A stretch of 28,547 nt of DNA from a virus. Below the pieces are notes generated by a model. That model saw only the letters and a program-made list of their open reading frames with translations, did not search any database and was not told the origin of the DNA. Each line of letters opens with the position of its first letter. Within the stretch, counting starts at the first letter, position 1. Location: positions 1-28,547 of IMG/VR virus record IMGVR_UViG_3300030102_000972; one strand, 5' to 3'. This document shows, piece after piece, positions 1-7,351 of the stretch. The position numbers and the translations under genes were made by a program.

Positions 1-45
1 CTAGACACTTCAACATATTAATTTTAATATTAATTTGTGGTCATC

Positions 46-79
46 AAGCCTCATCAATTATTGGTGGGGCTTTTTCTTT
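46..79 (+). terminator. Strong intrinsic terminator
   Basis: Bases 46-57 pair with 61-72 in a 12-bp stem (two G-T wobbles) closed by a three-base loop, followed by a T-rich run to 79. This is a textbook rho-independent terminator on the + strand. It should end transcription of whatever highly expressed gene lies to the left, probably capsid or major tail protein. Confidence 0.85.
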
Positions 80-89
80 ACGCTACAAT
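61..89 (+). promoter_or_regulatory. Candidate promoter of the neck/tail operon
   Basis: TTGGTG at 61-66 and TACAAT at 84-89 are separated by exactly 17 bases, fitting a bacterial sigma70-type promoter with a good -10 and a partial -35. The -35 sits inside the 3' arm of the terminator at 46-79. Transcription would start near 96 and the first gene starts at 113. The -10 is convincing; the -35 could be chance. Confidence 0.4.
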
Positions 90-112
90 AAAACTAAATT
101 ACCTTTTGGATC

Positions 113-643
113 GTGGCAGCTACTATAACAGCAACATTATCAAGTGCTACTGCAAATAGCTATGTCACATTGGCAGAAGCTAATACTTATTTTGAAACTG
201 TACCAGATTCAAGCACTTGGACAAATAAAACTGATGATCAAAAAAACAGAGCATTAATAGCTGCTACAAGATGGATTGATACTTTGGTTTATTATGGAGA
301 TAGATGTGACAATGGACAAGCACTTAAGTTTCCTAGAAATAACTATAAAGTTGATGATGTTGAACTAGCTTGTACAAGTATTCCAAATAATATTAAATAT
401 GCACAGTATGAATTAGCTAGGGCTTTAGCAAATGATACTGGTGCTATTACTGGTACTACTGGTAAAGATGGTAATTTTTCTGAAGTTAAACTAGGAGATA
501 TACAGGTCAAATATAATACTGATAGTCAGGGTACTGGTTCTATTAATAATATTTTAGATGTTTACCCATGGTTACAAAGTTATCTTGGAGCATATATGCT
601 AGGTGGAGCAGGAAGTTTTCAAATGAGGGTGGTTAGAGGATAA
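113..643 (+). CDS. Head-tail connector (gp6-like, 'DnaT-like' phage family)
   Basis: This 176-residue protein begins at a GTG just after the promoter region. Its N-terminal part (SYVTLAEANTYF, residues 16-27) followed by a segment with 'KNRALIAATRWID' is typical of the phage family often labelled DnaT-like single-strand-binding protein. By position that family is a head-tail adaptor that docks on the portal ring (HK97 gp6 type). The order here, with a stopper-like, a tail-completion and a tail-terminator gene directly after it, supports the adaptor role. The stop codon overlaps the next start (TAATG), so the genes are translationally coupled. Family recognition is good; the exact structural role is inferred from gene order. 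Confidence 0.7.
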   Translation: MAATITATLSSATANSYVTLAEANTYFETVPDSSTWTNKTDDQKNRALIAATRWIDTLVYYGDRCDNGQALKFPRNNYKVDDVELACTSIPNNIKYAQYELARALANDTGAITGTTGKDGNFSEVKLGDIQVKYNTDSQGTGSINNILDVYPWLQSYLGAYMLGGAGSFQMRVVRG

Positions 644-1026
644 TGGCAGGTCAATTAGATTCAGCATTTAAGCAGATTGCGAAACAGGTTGTAGCTGATC
701 TGGGATCTTCTTTTGATTCTTCCATTGTTTACACAAAAAAAACATCGGGTAGTTATAACACAAGCACAGGAGTATTTACTACAACTGATACGACTTATAG
801 CATAAAAGCACCTGTGGAATTTATCAGATCTACTGAAACTGATGGCAGAGAAAGAAGAGAGGCAAAGATATACATTACACCTGATTTAATAGGAGATAAT
901 CAACCAACTTTTGATGATGAGGTTACAATAACTTATGCTGGATCTACCAGAGTCGGACAGATAATTAATATAGATACAAAACAAGGTGGACAAACCTATT
1001 TGTTTATTTTATTAGTGAGGTTCTAA
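643..1026 (+). CDS. Putative head closure / stopper protein
   Basis: This 127-residue protein lies between the connector and the tail-completion gene and overlaps both by TAATG junctions. It is predicted to be mainly beta-strand, with a central region rich in Thr and Ser (SGSYNTSTGVFTTTDTTYS) and a C-terminal half ending in hydrophobic strands (YLFILLVRF). Small beta-barrel proteins in this slot usually act as head-closure or stopper rings that plug the filled capsid before tail joining. No catalytic motif is seen. The function is assigned by position and size, not by a recognised motif. Confidence 0.55.
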   Translation: MAGQLDSAFKQIAKQVVADLGSSFDSSIVYTKKTSGSYNTSTGVFTTTDTTYSIKAPVEFIRSTETDGRERREAKIYITPDLIGDNQPTFDDEVTITYAGSTRVGQIINIDTKQGGQTYLFILLVRF

Positions 1027-1565
1027 TGGCTAAACCTAGAGATGTTGGTAATGCAGGATCAGATTTAACAGCTAATTTAGAACAAGACTTGAATGATTTT
1101 GTAAGAGCTACGATACTTGAACTTTCATCAGAAGATGATCCAGTAAGTCCTATTGATACTGGTTTTTTTGCTTCTAGTTGGACAGCCAGCACACAAAGAC
1201 CTAGGCCAGACCAAGAAAGAGAAGATTTTGCTCCGTGGAGTAATATTGAACCAACTTATGAAGGTAGACCATCTCCAGGTGCAGTAGTTTTTCCAAGATT
1301 TTTGGATAAAATAAAATTTGATTTTAAAATTTATTCTAAAGTTTATATTGGAAATAGATCACAATATGCTGCCAGTGCTTTAGGTTCAAGAAGAAGTAAA
1401 ATTCCTCAATTTATTCAAGGAGAGTTAAGACCTCTTGTTAATGCAATATTTACTGAAAAAAGACCTAAAATTGATATTGCAAGTAGAAGATTCAAAGGTG
1501 GTCAAGGTGGTATTGGACCATTTGCTGATCCAGAAAGAGAATTTGTTGATTACACTAATCTATGA
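1026..1565 (+). CDS. Tail completion protein (HK97 gp10 / lambda Z-like)
   Basis: This 179-residue protein contains 'PIDTGFFASSW' (about residues 42-52), which matches the 'PVDTGxLRxSW' signature of HK97-gp10-type neck and tail-completion proteins. An N-terminal helical region (DLTANLEQDLNDFVRATILE) precedes it and a basic segment with 'YAASALGSRRSK' follows. Such proteins take part in joining tail to head. The gene begins in a TAATG overlap with the stopper-like gene and ends in an ATGA overlap with the tail terminator gene. The assignment rests on the DTG...SW motif plus gene order. Confidence 0.7.
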   Translation: MAKPRDVGNAGSDLTANLEQDLNDFVRATILELSSEDDPVSPIDTGFFASSWTASTQRPRPDQEREDFAPWSNIEPTYEGRPSPGAVVFPRFLDKIKFDFKIYSKVYIGNRSQYAASALGSRRSKIPQFIQGELRPLVNAIFTEKRPKIDIASRRFKGGQGGIGPFADPEREFVDYTNL

Positions 1566-1990
1566 CTTTAGTTAACACCAGAGCAGCTTTTGAAAAAGCA
1601 GTAACAGATGCGGTTGCAAACGTAGATCCAACTGTAGAAATGATTTATGACAATATGGTTTATAAGACACCTGGTAAAACTAAGAAATATATAATTATGT
1701 CAATAGATTTTGGGCAAGCGACATCTCAAACACAGGGAGCATCTCAAGATTTTTATTCTGGTGTTATTCAATGTAATGTTTATGTTCCGAGAGGAAAAGG
1801 TACTTCTGTATTGTCTACTTTAGGCGAAGCTGTTATTGATGGACTTACTTCTGTTAATGCTTCTAACTATACTGATACATTTAGTTGTAAGCCTAGAGTT
1901 TTAGATATTGTTGGCCCTGCACCTATTGTTTTAGATGATTCTGCACACTTTCTTGGCTTAATATCTTGCCAATTCACAGCAAATGCGTAG
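1562..1990 (+). CDS. Tail terminator protein (lambda U-like)
   Basis: This 142-residue protein resembles the phage minor tail/terminator family that forms the ring capping the tail tube at the head-proximal end. Visible features are a short N-terminal helix, then strands around 'KKYIIMSIDFGQA' and 'SGVIQCNVYVPRGKG', then a helix 'STLGEAVIDGLTS'. The 'Y.G.i.v.VyvP.g.G' pattern is common in this family. It starts in an ATGA overlap with the previous gene. In lambda order the major tail protein V would follow; here the next gene is the tail chaperone instead. Confidence 0.65.
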   Translation: MTLVNTRAAFEKAVTDAVANVDPTVEMIYDNMVYKTPGKTKKYIIMSIDFGQATSQTQGASQDFYSGVIQCNVYVPRGKGTSVLSTLGEAVIDGLTSVNASNYTDTFSCKPRVLDIVGPAPIVLDDSAHFLGLISCQFTANA

Positions 1991-2017
1991 TATAGTAATG
2001 TAATATTACTTTTATAT

Positions 2018-2371
2018 ATGACTAGAGCAGTTGATCTGTTAAGAAACAAGTTTGGTGTTTCTCAACTTTATAAACATGATATTAAACAAGATGATGAAAT
2101 TGTTATTACTGTTTATTGGCATCCATTAACTATTGCTGAAAGAGAATCAATACAGAAAAAAAGCAATTCTGATGATGTAAACGATTATGCTTTGCAAATG
2201 ATGATTGAAAAATCATTAGATAAAGATGGTGGTAGACTTTTTCAAGATGGAGATAAAGCATCACTAAGAAGAGAAGTTGAAGCATCTGTGCTTGAAGAAA
2301 TACAATTAGCAATGGTAAATGCTGGTGCTGATAAGGAGGTAAAAGAGGCTAAAGCCGATTTAAAAAGCTAA
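2018..2371 (+). CDS. Tail assembly chaperone, short form (lambda G-like)
   Basis: This 117-residue protein lies between the tail terminator and the tape-measure gene, the usual slot of the tape-measure chaperone. A beta-rich N-terminus (EIVITVYWHPLTIAERESI, residues 28-46) and an acidic helical C-terminus (EASVLEEIQLAMVNAG) fit the family. The reading frame ends in TAATAA directly after an A-run (2362-2366). A second open frame then continues in +1 without any start codon, so this gene very probably also yields a longer frameshift product. The short form should be the main product. Confidence 0.75.
   Translation: MTRAVDLLRNKFGVSQLYKHDIKQDDEIVITVYWHPLTIAERESIQKKSNSDDVNDYALQMMIEKSLDKDGGRLFQDGDKASLRREVEASVLEEIQLAMVNAGADKEVKEAKADLKS
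2359..2371 (+). other. Probable +1 programmed frameshift site
   Basis: The zero-frame codons are TTA AAA AGC TAA, read across an A-run at 2362-2366. A lysyl-tRNA on AAA (2363-2365) can slide +1 and re-pair perfectly on AAA (2364-2366), after which reading continues with GCT AAT AAA GAT TGG. A canonical -1 heptamer (TTTAAAA) is also present, but the -1 frame stops after 11 codons at 2398-2400. A Shine-Dalgarno-like AAGGAGGT lies at 2333-2340; its 22-base distance is longer than in known stimulators. Confidence 0.6.
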
Positions 2372-2558
2372 TAAAGATTGGCAATTTTTATTTTCTTTAG
2401 CAAAGACATTACATAAAACTGTAGCTGAATTATGTGAGACTTTGACTATTGAAGAGATGATAGGTTGGGCTGCTTATAACGAAATTGAAAATGAAGAATA
2501 TAAAAAACAACAGGAACAAGCACAAAGAGCTAGTGCTTTACGAGGCAAAAGAAGGTAA
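2364..2558 (+). CDS. Tail assembly chaperone C-terminal extension (lambda T-like), frameshift-expressed
   Basis: After a stop at 2361-2363, this frame is open to TAA at 2556-2558 with no ATG, GTG or TTG before the conserved region. It encodes 63 residues after the shift: 'DWQFLFSLAKTLHKTVAELC' then 'TIEEMIGWAAYNEIEN' and a basic tail. The 'TVAEL...T..E...W.AY...E' pattern is typical of the T-like half of tail assembly chaperones. Joined at the A-run, the fusion would be about 179 residues (116 + 63). It lies directly before the tape-measure gene, which the fusion presumably coats before tube assembly. The product depends on recoding, so it would be missed by normal gene calling. Confidence 0.7.
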   Translation, partial: KANKDWQFLFSLAKTLHKTVAELCETLTIEEMIGWAAYNEIENEEYKKQQEQAQRASALRGKRR

Positions 2559-2589
2559 TATGGAGAAAATGTTTTAATTTTTATAGAAA

Positions 2590-5061
2590 GTGGCTAATTA
2601 TAATGTTGATATTGCTGTTGCTATAAAAAACGCTGAAAAGCTAAATAAATTTAATAAACAAATTAAAGATGTTGCAAGTAATATTAAAAGTGCAAATGCT
2701 TTTTTAGAGGCTTTTTCAAAAACAGCAAAATTAGCTTCTGGTGCGTTTGATGGAGCTAATGGATTAGTAAGAAATGTTGATAATTTACAAAAGAATCTTG
2801 GTTTAGCAAAAACTAATTTAAAAAATGTAGCTCTAGGAACAAAAGAAGCAACTATAGCAGCATATCAATTTGTCAAAGCACAGGAACAATTAAATAAAGG
2901 TTTACAGGAAGAATTAGCACTTATAAAAGAAGTAGAGAAAGGCAGACGTTTTACTAGGTTTGCTAAAGCTGGTATTAGAGAAACACCAAATGCTTACTCT
3001 AGTCCTATTGGTCCAGGTCAGGCATCAAGTGTTTTAGGAGGTCAAAGTGTTCCTGTTGCTGGAAAAATAGAAAGAACTTTGGCTTTAAGACGAGATGAGA
3101 TTAGATTACAAGAGGCATTATTAGCTTTAGAATTAAAATCAGCAGAGGCAGAAAATCAAAAATTACAAATAAGAGGTGAACTAAATCGTCAAACCGCAGC
3201 AGCAGTTAACAATGCAAGATTTATAGGGCAATCAAGTCCATTAACATCTCCTGTTTTCCCTGGATATAGTGGGCCAATCGGACCTGGACAGGCATCTGGT
3301 TTATTTTCTGGTGGTGCTTTTAGAGAAAGGCTTATGTCTAATCTAAGTGCAAGTCAAGCATCAAGAGAGGCTTCTGCATTTGGTATTAGACCAGGAACTC
3401 AATATGACAGACCTATAGGACCTGCTTTTAGTGCTGTGATGAAATCACAGTTAAGGCATCAAAAGAAAATTGATAAAAATACAGGTAAAACTGCACAATT
3501 ATTAAGTGCATCAAATAATAGAGCAGTCTTTGGAGATCCAAACCAGTTTGCAACTCCAATAGGTCCACAACCAGCAACACCTTCATTTTTTAATCGAATG
3601 GGGTTTGGAAGAAGAGCTAATCCTCAAGGACCTTTTGCAAATAGTCGAGGCAGAGCAGGAAGAATATCGGGATCTCTTTCTAGTGGTCTTATTGGTGGAG
3701 GTTTCCCTTTACTTTTTGGTCAAGGTGGTTTAGCTGCTGCTGGTGGTGGTATTGGTGGTTTAGCTGGCGGTGCTCTAGGTGGAGGGTTTGGTTTTGGACT
3801 TTCTATTGCTGGTACTGCAATCGCTTCAAGAATACAAGAAACTATTGATTTTAGAAAATCTATTGAAGATTTAAATAGATCAATAGCTGCAACTGGAGGT
3901 CAATCTCGTTTTACAGCAGGACAGGTTAATGAATTTGCTAAATCAATGAAAATGACTAAAGAGGAAGCATTAGAAGCACTTAAAGCATTTGAACAATTTG
4001 GTGCTGCTGCTCGTATTTCTTTAATAAAAGTATTTGGTAATGAAGCTACTTTCAATATGCTTGCCAATTTAAAAGATAATGCTTCGATATTAAATAGAAT
4101 GGATGAAATAACAAAAAGTTTAGGTTTTGAACAGGCAGGACTTGTATTACAAATTCTTGATACACAGGGAGCAAGAGCAGCAGAAAATAAAATTTTAGAA
4201 CTTACTGTAAAAAAGAATAAAGAATTAAATATGCAAATTAAAGAAAGAGTGGGAGCAGAGGGTCGTTTGAGAAAAATAAGAAAAGAACAAAGAGCAGAAG
4301 AAGAGTTAAGAGTTCAACAAGAAATTAATAATGCAAGAACTATTTTAGAATTACAAACAAGAAGATTAGAACAACAAGAAAGACTAGCAATAATAAAAGC
4401 ACCTATTGATGAAATGGAAAAATTATCAGATGTTCTTTTTCAAGTTGATGCTCTTGGTAAAAGTATTGGAAATAGTTTTTCTGAATCATTTAAGGGAATT
4501 GTTAGTGGTTCCATGACAGCACAACAGGCATTAAGAAATCTTTTTCAACGTACAGCAGATCATTTCTTAGATATGGCTGCACAGATGTTAGCTGCACAGA
4601 TAAGATCAGGAATTTTTGGTATATTTAAAAGTTTTATGGGTCTTGGTCCATTAGGAAATCCTTTGTCAAGAGCTACTAATACAAGTGTTGCTGCTACAGG
4701 TATTCCTAGTGGCGATTTATTATTACCAGGATCTTTTGGAATATCTAGTATAGATAGATCAATGCCTAATGTTCGAGGGTCAGGAATGTTTGGTAGAAGA
4801 GCTAATGGTGGGCCTGTAATGAGGGGTGGTAGTTATTTAGTAGGAGAACGAGGGCCTGAGATGTTTAGTCCAGGTGTATCAGGAATGGTTACACCAAATA
4901 ATGCTCTAGGTGGTACAAATGTAGTGGTAAACGTAGATGCCTCTGGTTCTTCTGTTGAAGGTGATGCAGCAGAATCGGAACAACTTGGTCGTGCAATTTC
5001 AGATGCTATACAATTAGAATTAGTTAAGCAACAAAGACCTGGAGGTTTATTATATAGATAA
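2590..5061 (+). CDS. Tape measure protein (lambda H-like)
   Basis: This 823-residue protein starts at GTG. It sets tail length by spanning the tube lumen; at roughly 1.5 angstrom per residue it predicts a tail near 120 nm. The N-terminal third is helical. Four 'PIGP' linkers sit at about residues 139, 229, 275 and 323. A Gly-rich hydrophobic stretch at about 368-412 is the likely membrane-interacting segment. Long charged coiled-coil helices follow (about 530-620), and the C-terminus carries 'SYLVGERGPEMFSPG', a signature of tape-measure C-termini. It follows the chaperone gene and ends in a TAATG overlap with the M-like gene. Confidence 0.92.
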   Translation: MANYNVDIAVAIKNAEKLNKFNKQIKDVASNIKSANAFLEAFSKTAKLASGAFDGANGLVRNVDNLQKNLGLAKTNLKNVALGTKEATIAAYQFVKAQEQLNKGLQEELALIKEVEKGRRFTRFAKAGIRETPNAYSSPIGPGQASSVLGGQSVPVAGKIERTLALRRDEIRLQEALLALELKSAEAENQKLQIRGELNRQTAAAVNNARFIGQSSPLTSPVFPGYSGPIGPGQASGLFSGGAFRERLMSNLSASQASREASAFGIRPGTQYDRPIGPAFSAVMKSQLRHQKKIDKNTGKTAQLLSASNNRAVFGDPNQFATPIGPQPATPSFFNRMGFGRRANPQGPFANSRGRAGRISGSLSSGLIGGGFPLLFGQGGLAAAGGGIGGLAGGALGGGFGFGLSIAGTAIASRIQETIDFRKSIEDLNRSIAATGGQSRFTAGQVNEFAKSMKMTKEEALEALKAFEQFGAAARISLIKVFGNEATFNMLANLKDNASILNRMDEITKSLGFEQAGLVLQILDTQGARAAENKILELTVKKNKELNMQIKERVGAEGRLRKIRKEQRAEEELRVQQEINNARTILELQTRRLEQQERLAIIKAPIDEMEKLSDVLFQVDALGKSIGNSFSESFKGIVSGSMTAQQALRNLFQRTADHFLDMAAQMLAAQIRSGIFGIFKSFMGLGPLGNPLSRATNTSVAATGIPSGDLLLPGSFGISSIDRSMPNVRGSGMFGRRANGGPVMRGGSYLVGERGPEMFSPGVSGMVTPNNALGGTNVVVNVDASGSSVEGDAAESEQLGRAISDAIQLELVKQQRPGGLLYR

Positions 5062-5420
5062 TGAGTCAATCTTTTCCTACAGATTCACAAGGCAATGATT
5101 TTGTGCCAAAATACTCTTTCACCAAAACAAACGCACCAAAAACTCGTGTTGTTTCTTTCGGAGATGGGTTTGAACAGCGTATAACTTTTGGTATAAATCA
5201 AAATCCAAAAACTTTTAATCTAACTTTTGACGTTAATGAAATAGATTCAGATACTATAGAAACATTTTTAGACCTTAGAGCAGTAGACGGAGCAAGCTTT
5301 ACTTACACTGTTCCTGGTGAATCTTCCATGTCTTTCGTTTGTCTTCAATGGAGAAAACAAATACCTTACTTGAATAGATCCACTATTACTGCAACTTTTA
5401 GACAAGTATTTGAACCATAA
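5061..5420 (+). CDS. Minor tail protein M-like
   Basis: This 119-residue protein matches the lambda gpM family. The 'RVVSFGDGFEQRITFGIN' segment (about residues 29-46) with following 'NLTFDVNE' and the C-terminal 'ITATFRQVFEP' are the familiar landmarks. In lambda, gpM acts late in tail-tip assembly after the tape measure. The gene sits directly after the tape-measure gene and before L, exactly as in lambda, with one-base TAATG overlaps on both sides. Confidence 0.88.
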   Translation: MSQSFPTDSQGNDFVPKYSFTKTNAPKTRVVSFGDGFEQRITFGINQNPKTFNLTFDVNEIDSDTIETFLDLRAVDGASFTYTVPGESSMSFVCLQWRKQIPYLNRSTITATFRQVFEP

Positions 5421-6034
5421 TGCCAGTACCAACCTCAGAATTACAGAAGATTAATCCGAGTGCTGTTATTGAGCTGTTTGTATTACAACTTAATTCAAAC
5501 CTACATGGAACAAGTACAGGTATTCCAACAGCTAATAACGAAACTAATATTTTCAGATTTCACAATGGAACTGATGCAGTTACTACAGGCGTAAATGCTT
5601 TTAATGAAATTCATTGGAATGGTAAAGTTTATGCAAGATTGCCAATAGAAGCTACAGGTTTTGAATATACCTCTAAACAAAATCCAAGACCAACACTTAC
5701 AGTTAGTAACTTATTTTCAACTATATCAACAATATTGGCGAGTGTTAATACAACAACACCTGGTAATGATTTAACAGGTGCTACTTTAGTGAGAATAAGA
5801 ACAATGCTGAGATATTTACCAAATGATAATTTTACTGGTAATAATCCATATGGTACACCTGATAATACACAAGAATTTCCAAGAGAAATTTTTACAGTCG
5901 CTAGAAAATCTCTTGAAACTAAAAATGTATGTCAATTTGAATTAGCAAATACAGTTGATCAACAAGGAGTAAAATTACCAAAAAGAAGATTTTTACCTGA
6001 CGAGTTTCCTGGAATTGGAGATTTTTTTGGATAA
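5420..6034 (+). CDS. Minor tail protein L-like, lacking the cysteine-rich C-terminus
   Basis: This 204-residue protein matches lambda gpL: 'NPSAVIELFVLQLNS' near the start, then 'IHWNGKVYARLPIEATGFEY' and 'PRPTLTVSNL'. In lambda, gpL carries a C-terminal domain with four cysteines that binds an Fe-S cluster. Here only one cysteine is present in the whole protein (in 'NVCQFELA') and the chain ends at 'FPGIGDFFG', so that domain appears to be missing. It remains a tail-tip hub protein between M and K, coupled by TAATG overlaps. Confidence 0.87.
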   Translation: MPVPTSELQKINPSAVIELFVLQLNSNLHGTSTGIPTANNETNIFRFHNGTDAVTTGVNAFNEIHWNGKVYARLPIEATGFEYTSKQNPRPTLTVSNLFSTISTILASVNTTTPGNDLTGATLVRIRTMLRYLPNDNFTGNNPYGTPDNTQEFPREIFTVARKSLETKNVCQFELANTVDQQGVKLPKRRFLPDEFPGIGDFFG

Positions 6035-6756
6035 TGTTTTGGCAGGATAAAGCATTACAACACGCTAAAGATCAGTTTCCTAAAGAATCTTGTGGTCTTT
6101 TAGTAAATTACAACGGTAAACAAATATATAAAAAGTGCAAAAATCTATCATTAACTGCAACTGAACAATTTATTTTAGATCCAGTTGATTGGGCAGAAAT
6201 AGAAGATGAATATGGTAAAGAAAATATTATAGGTATAGTGCACTCGCACCCTGATACTGACCCAATACCAAGTGCAGCAGACAATCTAGCAGCAGCAAGA
6301 ACAAACATACGATGGTGGATCGTTAACCCACAGACAGAAGTTTGGTATGATTTTATGCCAAAAGACTATAAAGAAAGCTTAATTGGTAGGCAATGGATTT
6401 GGAATTTAACAGATTGTTGGTCTCTCGTAAGAGAATATTATCAAGCTGAACTAGATATAGTGTTAAAAGATTATGTAAGACCAAAAGATGTTGATGATTT
6501 TATTTATAATCCTTTATTTGAAAAGTATTTTGAAGATTGTGGATTTGTTGAAGTTAAAAATATATTGGATATGAAAAAACATGATGCTATATTAATGAAC
6601 ATTTGCGGTGAAGGGTTAAATCATGTCGGAGTGTATGTTGGTGATAATCAAATTTTACATCATATGCAAGGAAGGCTATCATGTAAGCAAGACTACACAG
6701 GTTGGTTTCGCAAATGCACAGGGAGGATAGTTAGATATGCAAACCTGTATTCGTGA
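6034..6756 (+). CDS. Tail tip protein K-like: JAMM peptidase plus NlpC/P60 domain
   Basis: This 240-residue protein has both lambda gpK domains. The N-terminal JAB/MPN metalloprotease domain shows Glu18 and the full 'HSHPDTDPIPSAAD' motif (His70, His72, Ser80, Asp83), so a zinc site is intact. The C-terminal NlpC/P60 domain shows a catalytic Cys128 in 'TDCWSLVREYY', His197 in 'NHVGVYVGD' and His209/210. NlpC/P60 enzymes cut peptidoglycan peptides, so it probably helps the tail tip cross the cell wall. It sits between L and I as in lambda and overlaps the I-like gene by 20 bases. Confidence 0.93.
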   Translation: MFWQDKALQHAKDQFPKESCGLLVNYNGKQIYKKCKNLSLTATEQFILDPVDWAEIEDEYGKENIIGIVHSHPDTDPIPSAADNLAAARTNIRWWIVNPQTEVWYDFMPKDYKESLIGRQWIWNLTDCWSLVREYYQAELDIVLKDYVRPKDVDDFIYNPLFEKYFEDCGFVEVKNILDMKKHDAILMNICGEGLNHVGVYVGDNQILHHMQGRLSCKQDYTGWFRKCTGRIVRYANLYS

Positions 6757-7351
6757 AATAAAAGTATATGGTGATCTTGCAGATGCTTGTGGCTTTAAAT
6801 CTTTTAAAGCAGATATAAAAACTGCTGCTGATGCAATTAAATTCCTGATAGGTAACAAGCCAGAGTTAGATCCATATATGTCTTCAAGATATTACAAAAT
6901 TATTGTTGAAGATAATCCTATAACATTAGAAGAAATACATTATCCTGCAGGTACAGCTCCGATAAAAATTATACCTGTTGTAAGTGGACAGAAAAGAGGT
7001 TTAGGACAAATATTATTAGGTGCTGCATTAATTGGATTATCTTTCTTTAGTTTTGGTAGTAGTGTTGGACTTGCACAGGTATTAACAGGTGCAGAAACTT
7101 TTGCTGCAGTGGGAGTTTTTCAAAAAGCTGCTTTATATATTGGAGCGAGCTTAGTTTTAAATGGAATTGCAACTATGTTAACTCCCGTTATGGGTGTTAA
7201 TGATTCTGAAGCCGATCCAGAGAATAGTTTTGCTTTTAGTTCACCTGTCAACGTTTCTAGAGCAGGTATTCCGATTCCTTTGATATATGGTCGTAGAGTG
7301 GTTGGATCTGCGGTAATCTCAGCAGGTATAGATATAGTCGAGGTAACATGA
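6737..7351 (+). CDS. Tail assembly protein I-like
   Basis: This 204-residue protein matches the lambda gpI family. The N-terminal half looks like a ubiquitin-fold segment ('REIKVYGDLADACG'). It is followed by a long hydrophobic Gly/Ala-rich stretch (about residues 90-150) and the characteristic end 'PVNVSRAGIPIPLIYG' plus 'VVGSAVISAGI'. gpI is needed for tail-tip assembly together with J but is not kept in the finished tail in lambda. It overlaps K by 20 bases and overlaps the start of J by 4 bases (ATGA). Confidence 0.85.
   Translation: MQTCIREIKVYGDLADACGFKSFKADIKTAADAIKFLIGNKPELDPYMSSRYYKIIVEDNPITLEEIHYPAGTAPIKIIPVVSGQKRGLGQILLGAALIGLSFFSFGSSVGLAQVLTGAETFAAVGVFQKAALYIGASLVLNGIATMLTPVMGVNDSEADPENSFAFSSPVNVSRAGIPIPLIYGRRVVGSAVISAGIDIVEVT

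Noticed and set aside
113-643. Single-strand DNA-binding (DnaT) function for the first gene
   Set aside because: The common database label for this family conflicts with its constant place between portal and tail genes; a connector role fits better.
2333-2340. AAGGAGGT as a ribosome site for a separate T-like gene
   Set aside because: The T-like frame has in-frame stops at 2340 and 2361 and no start codon between them and the conserved region.
2357-2400. Canonical -1 slippery heptamer TTTAAAA in the tail chaperone gene
   Set aside because: The -1 frame ends after 11 codons (stop at 2398-2400) and does not reach the T-like domain, so the +1 route explains the data better.
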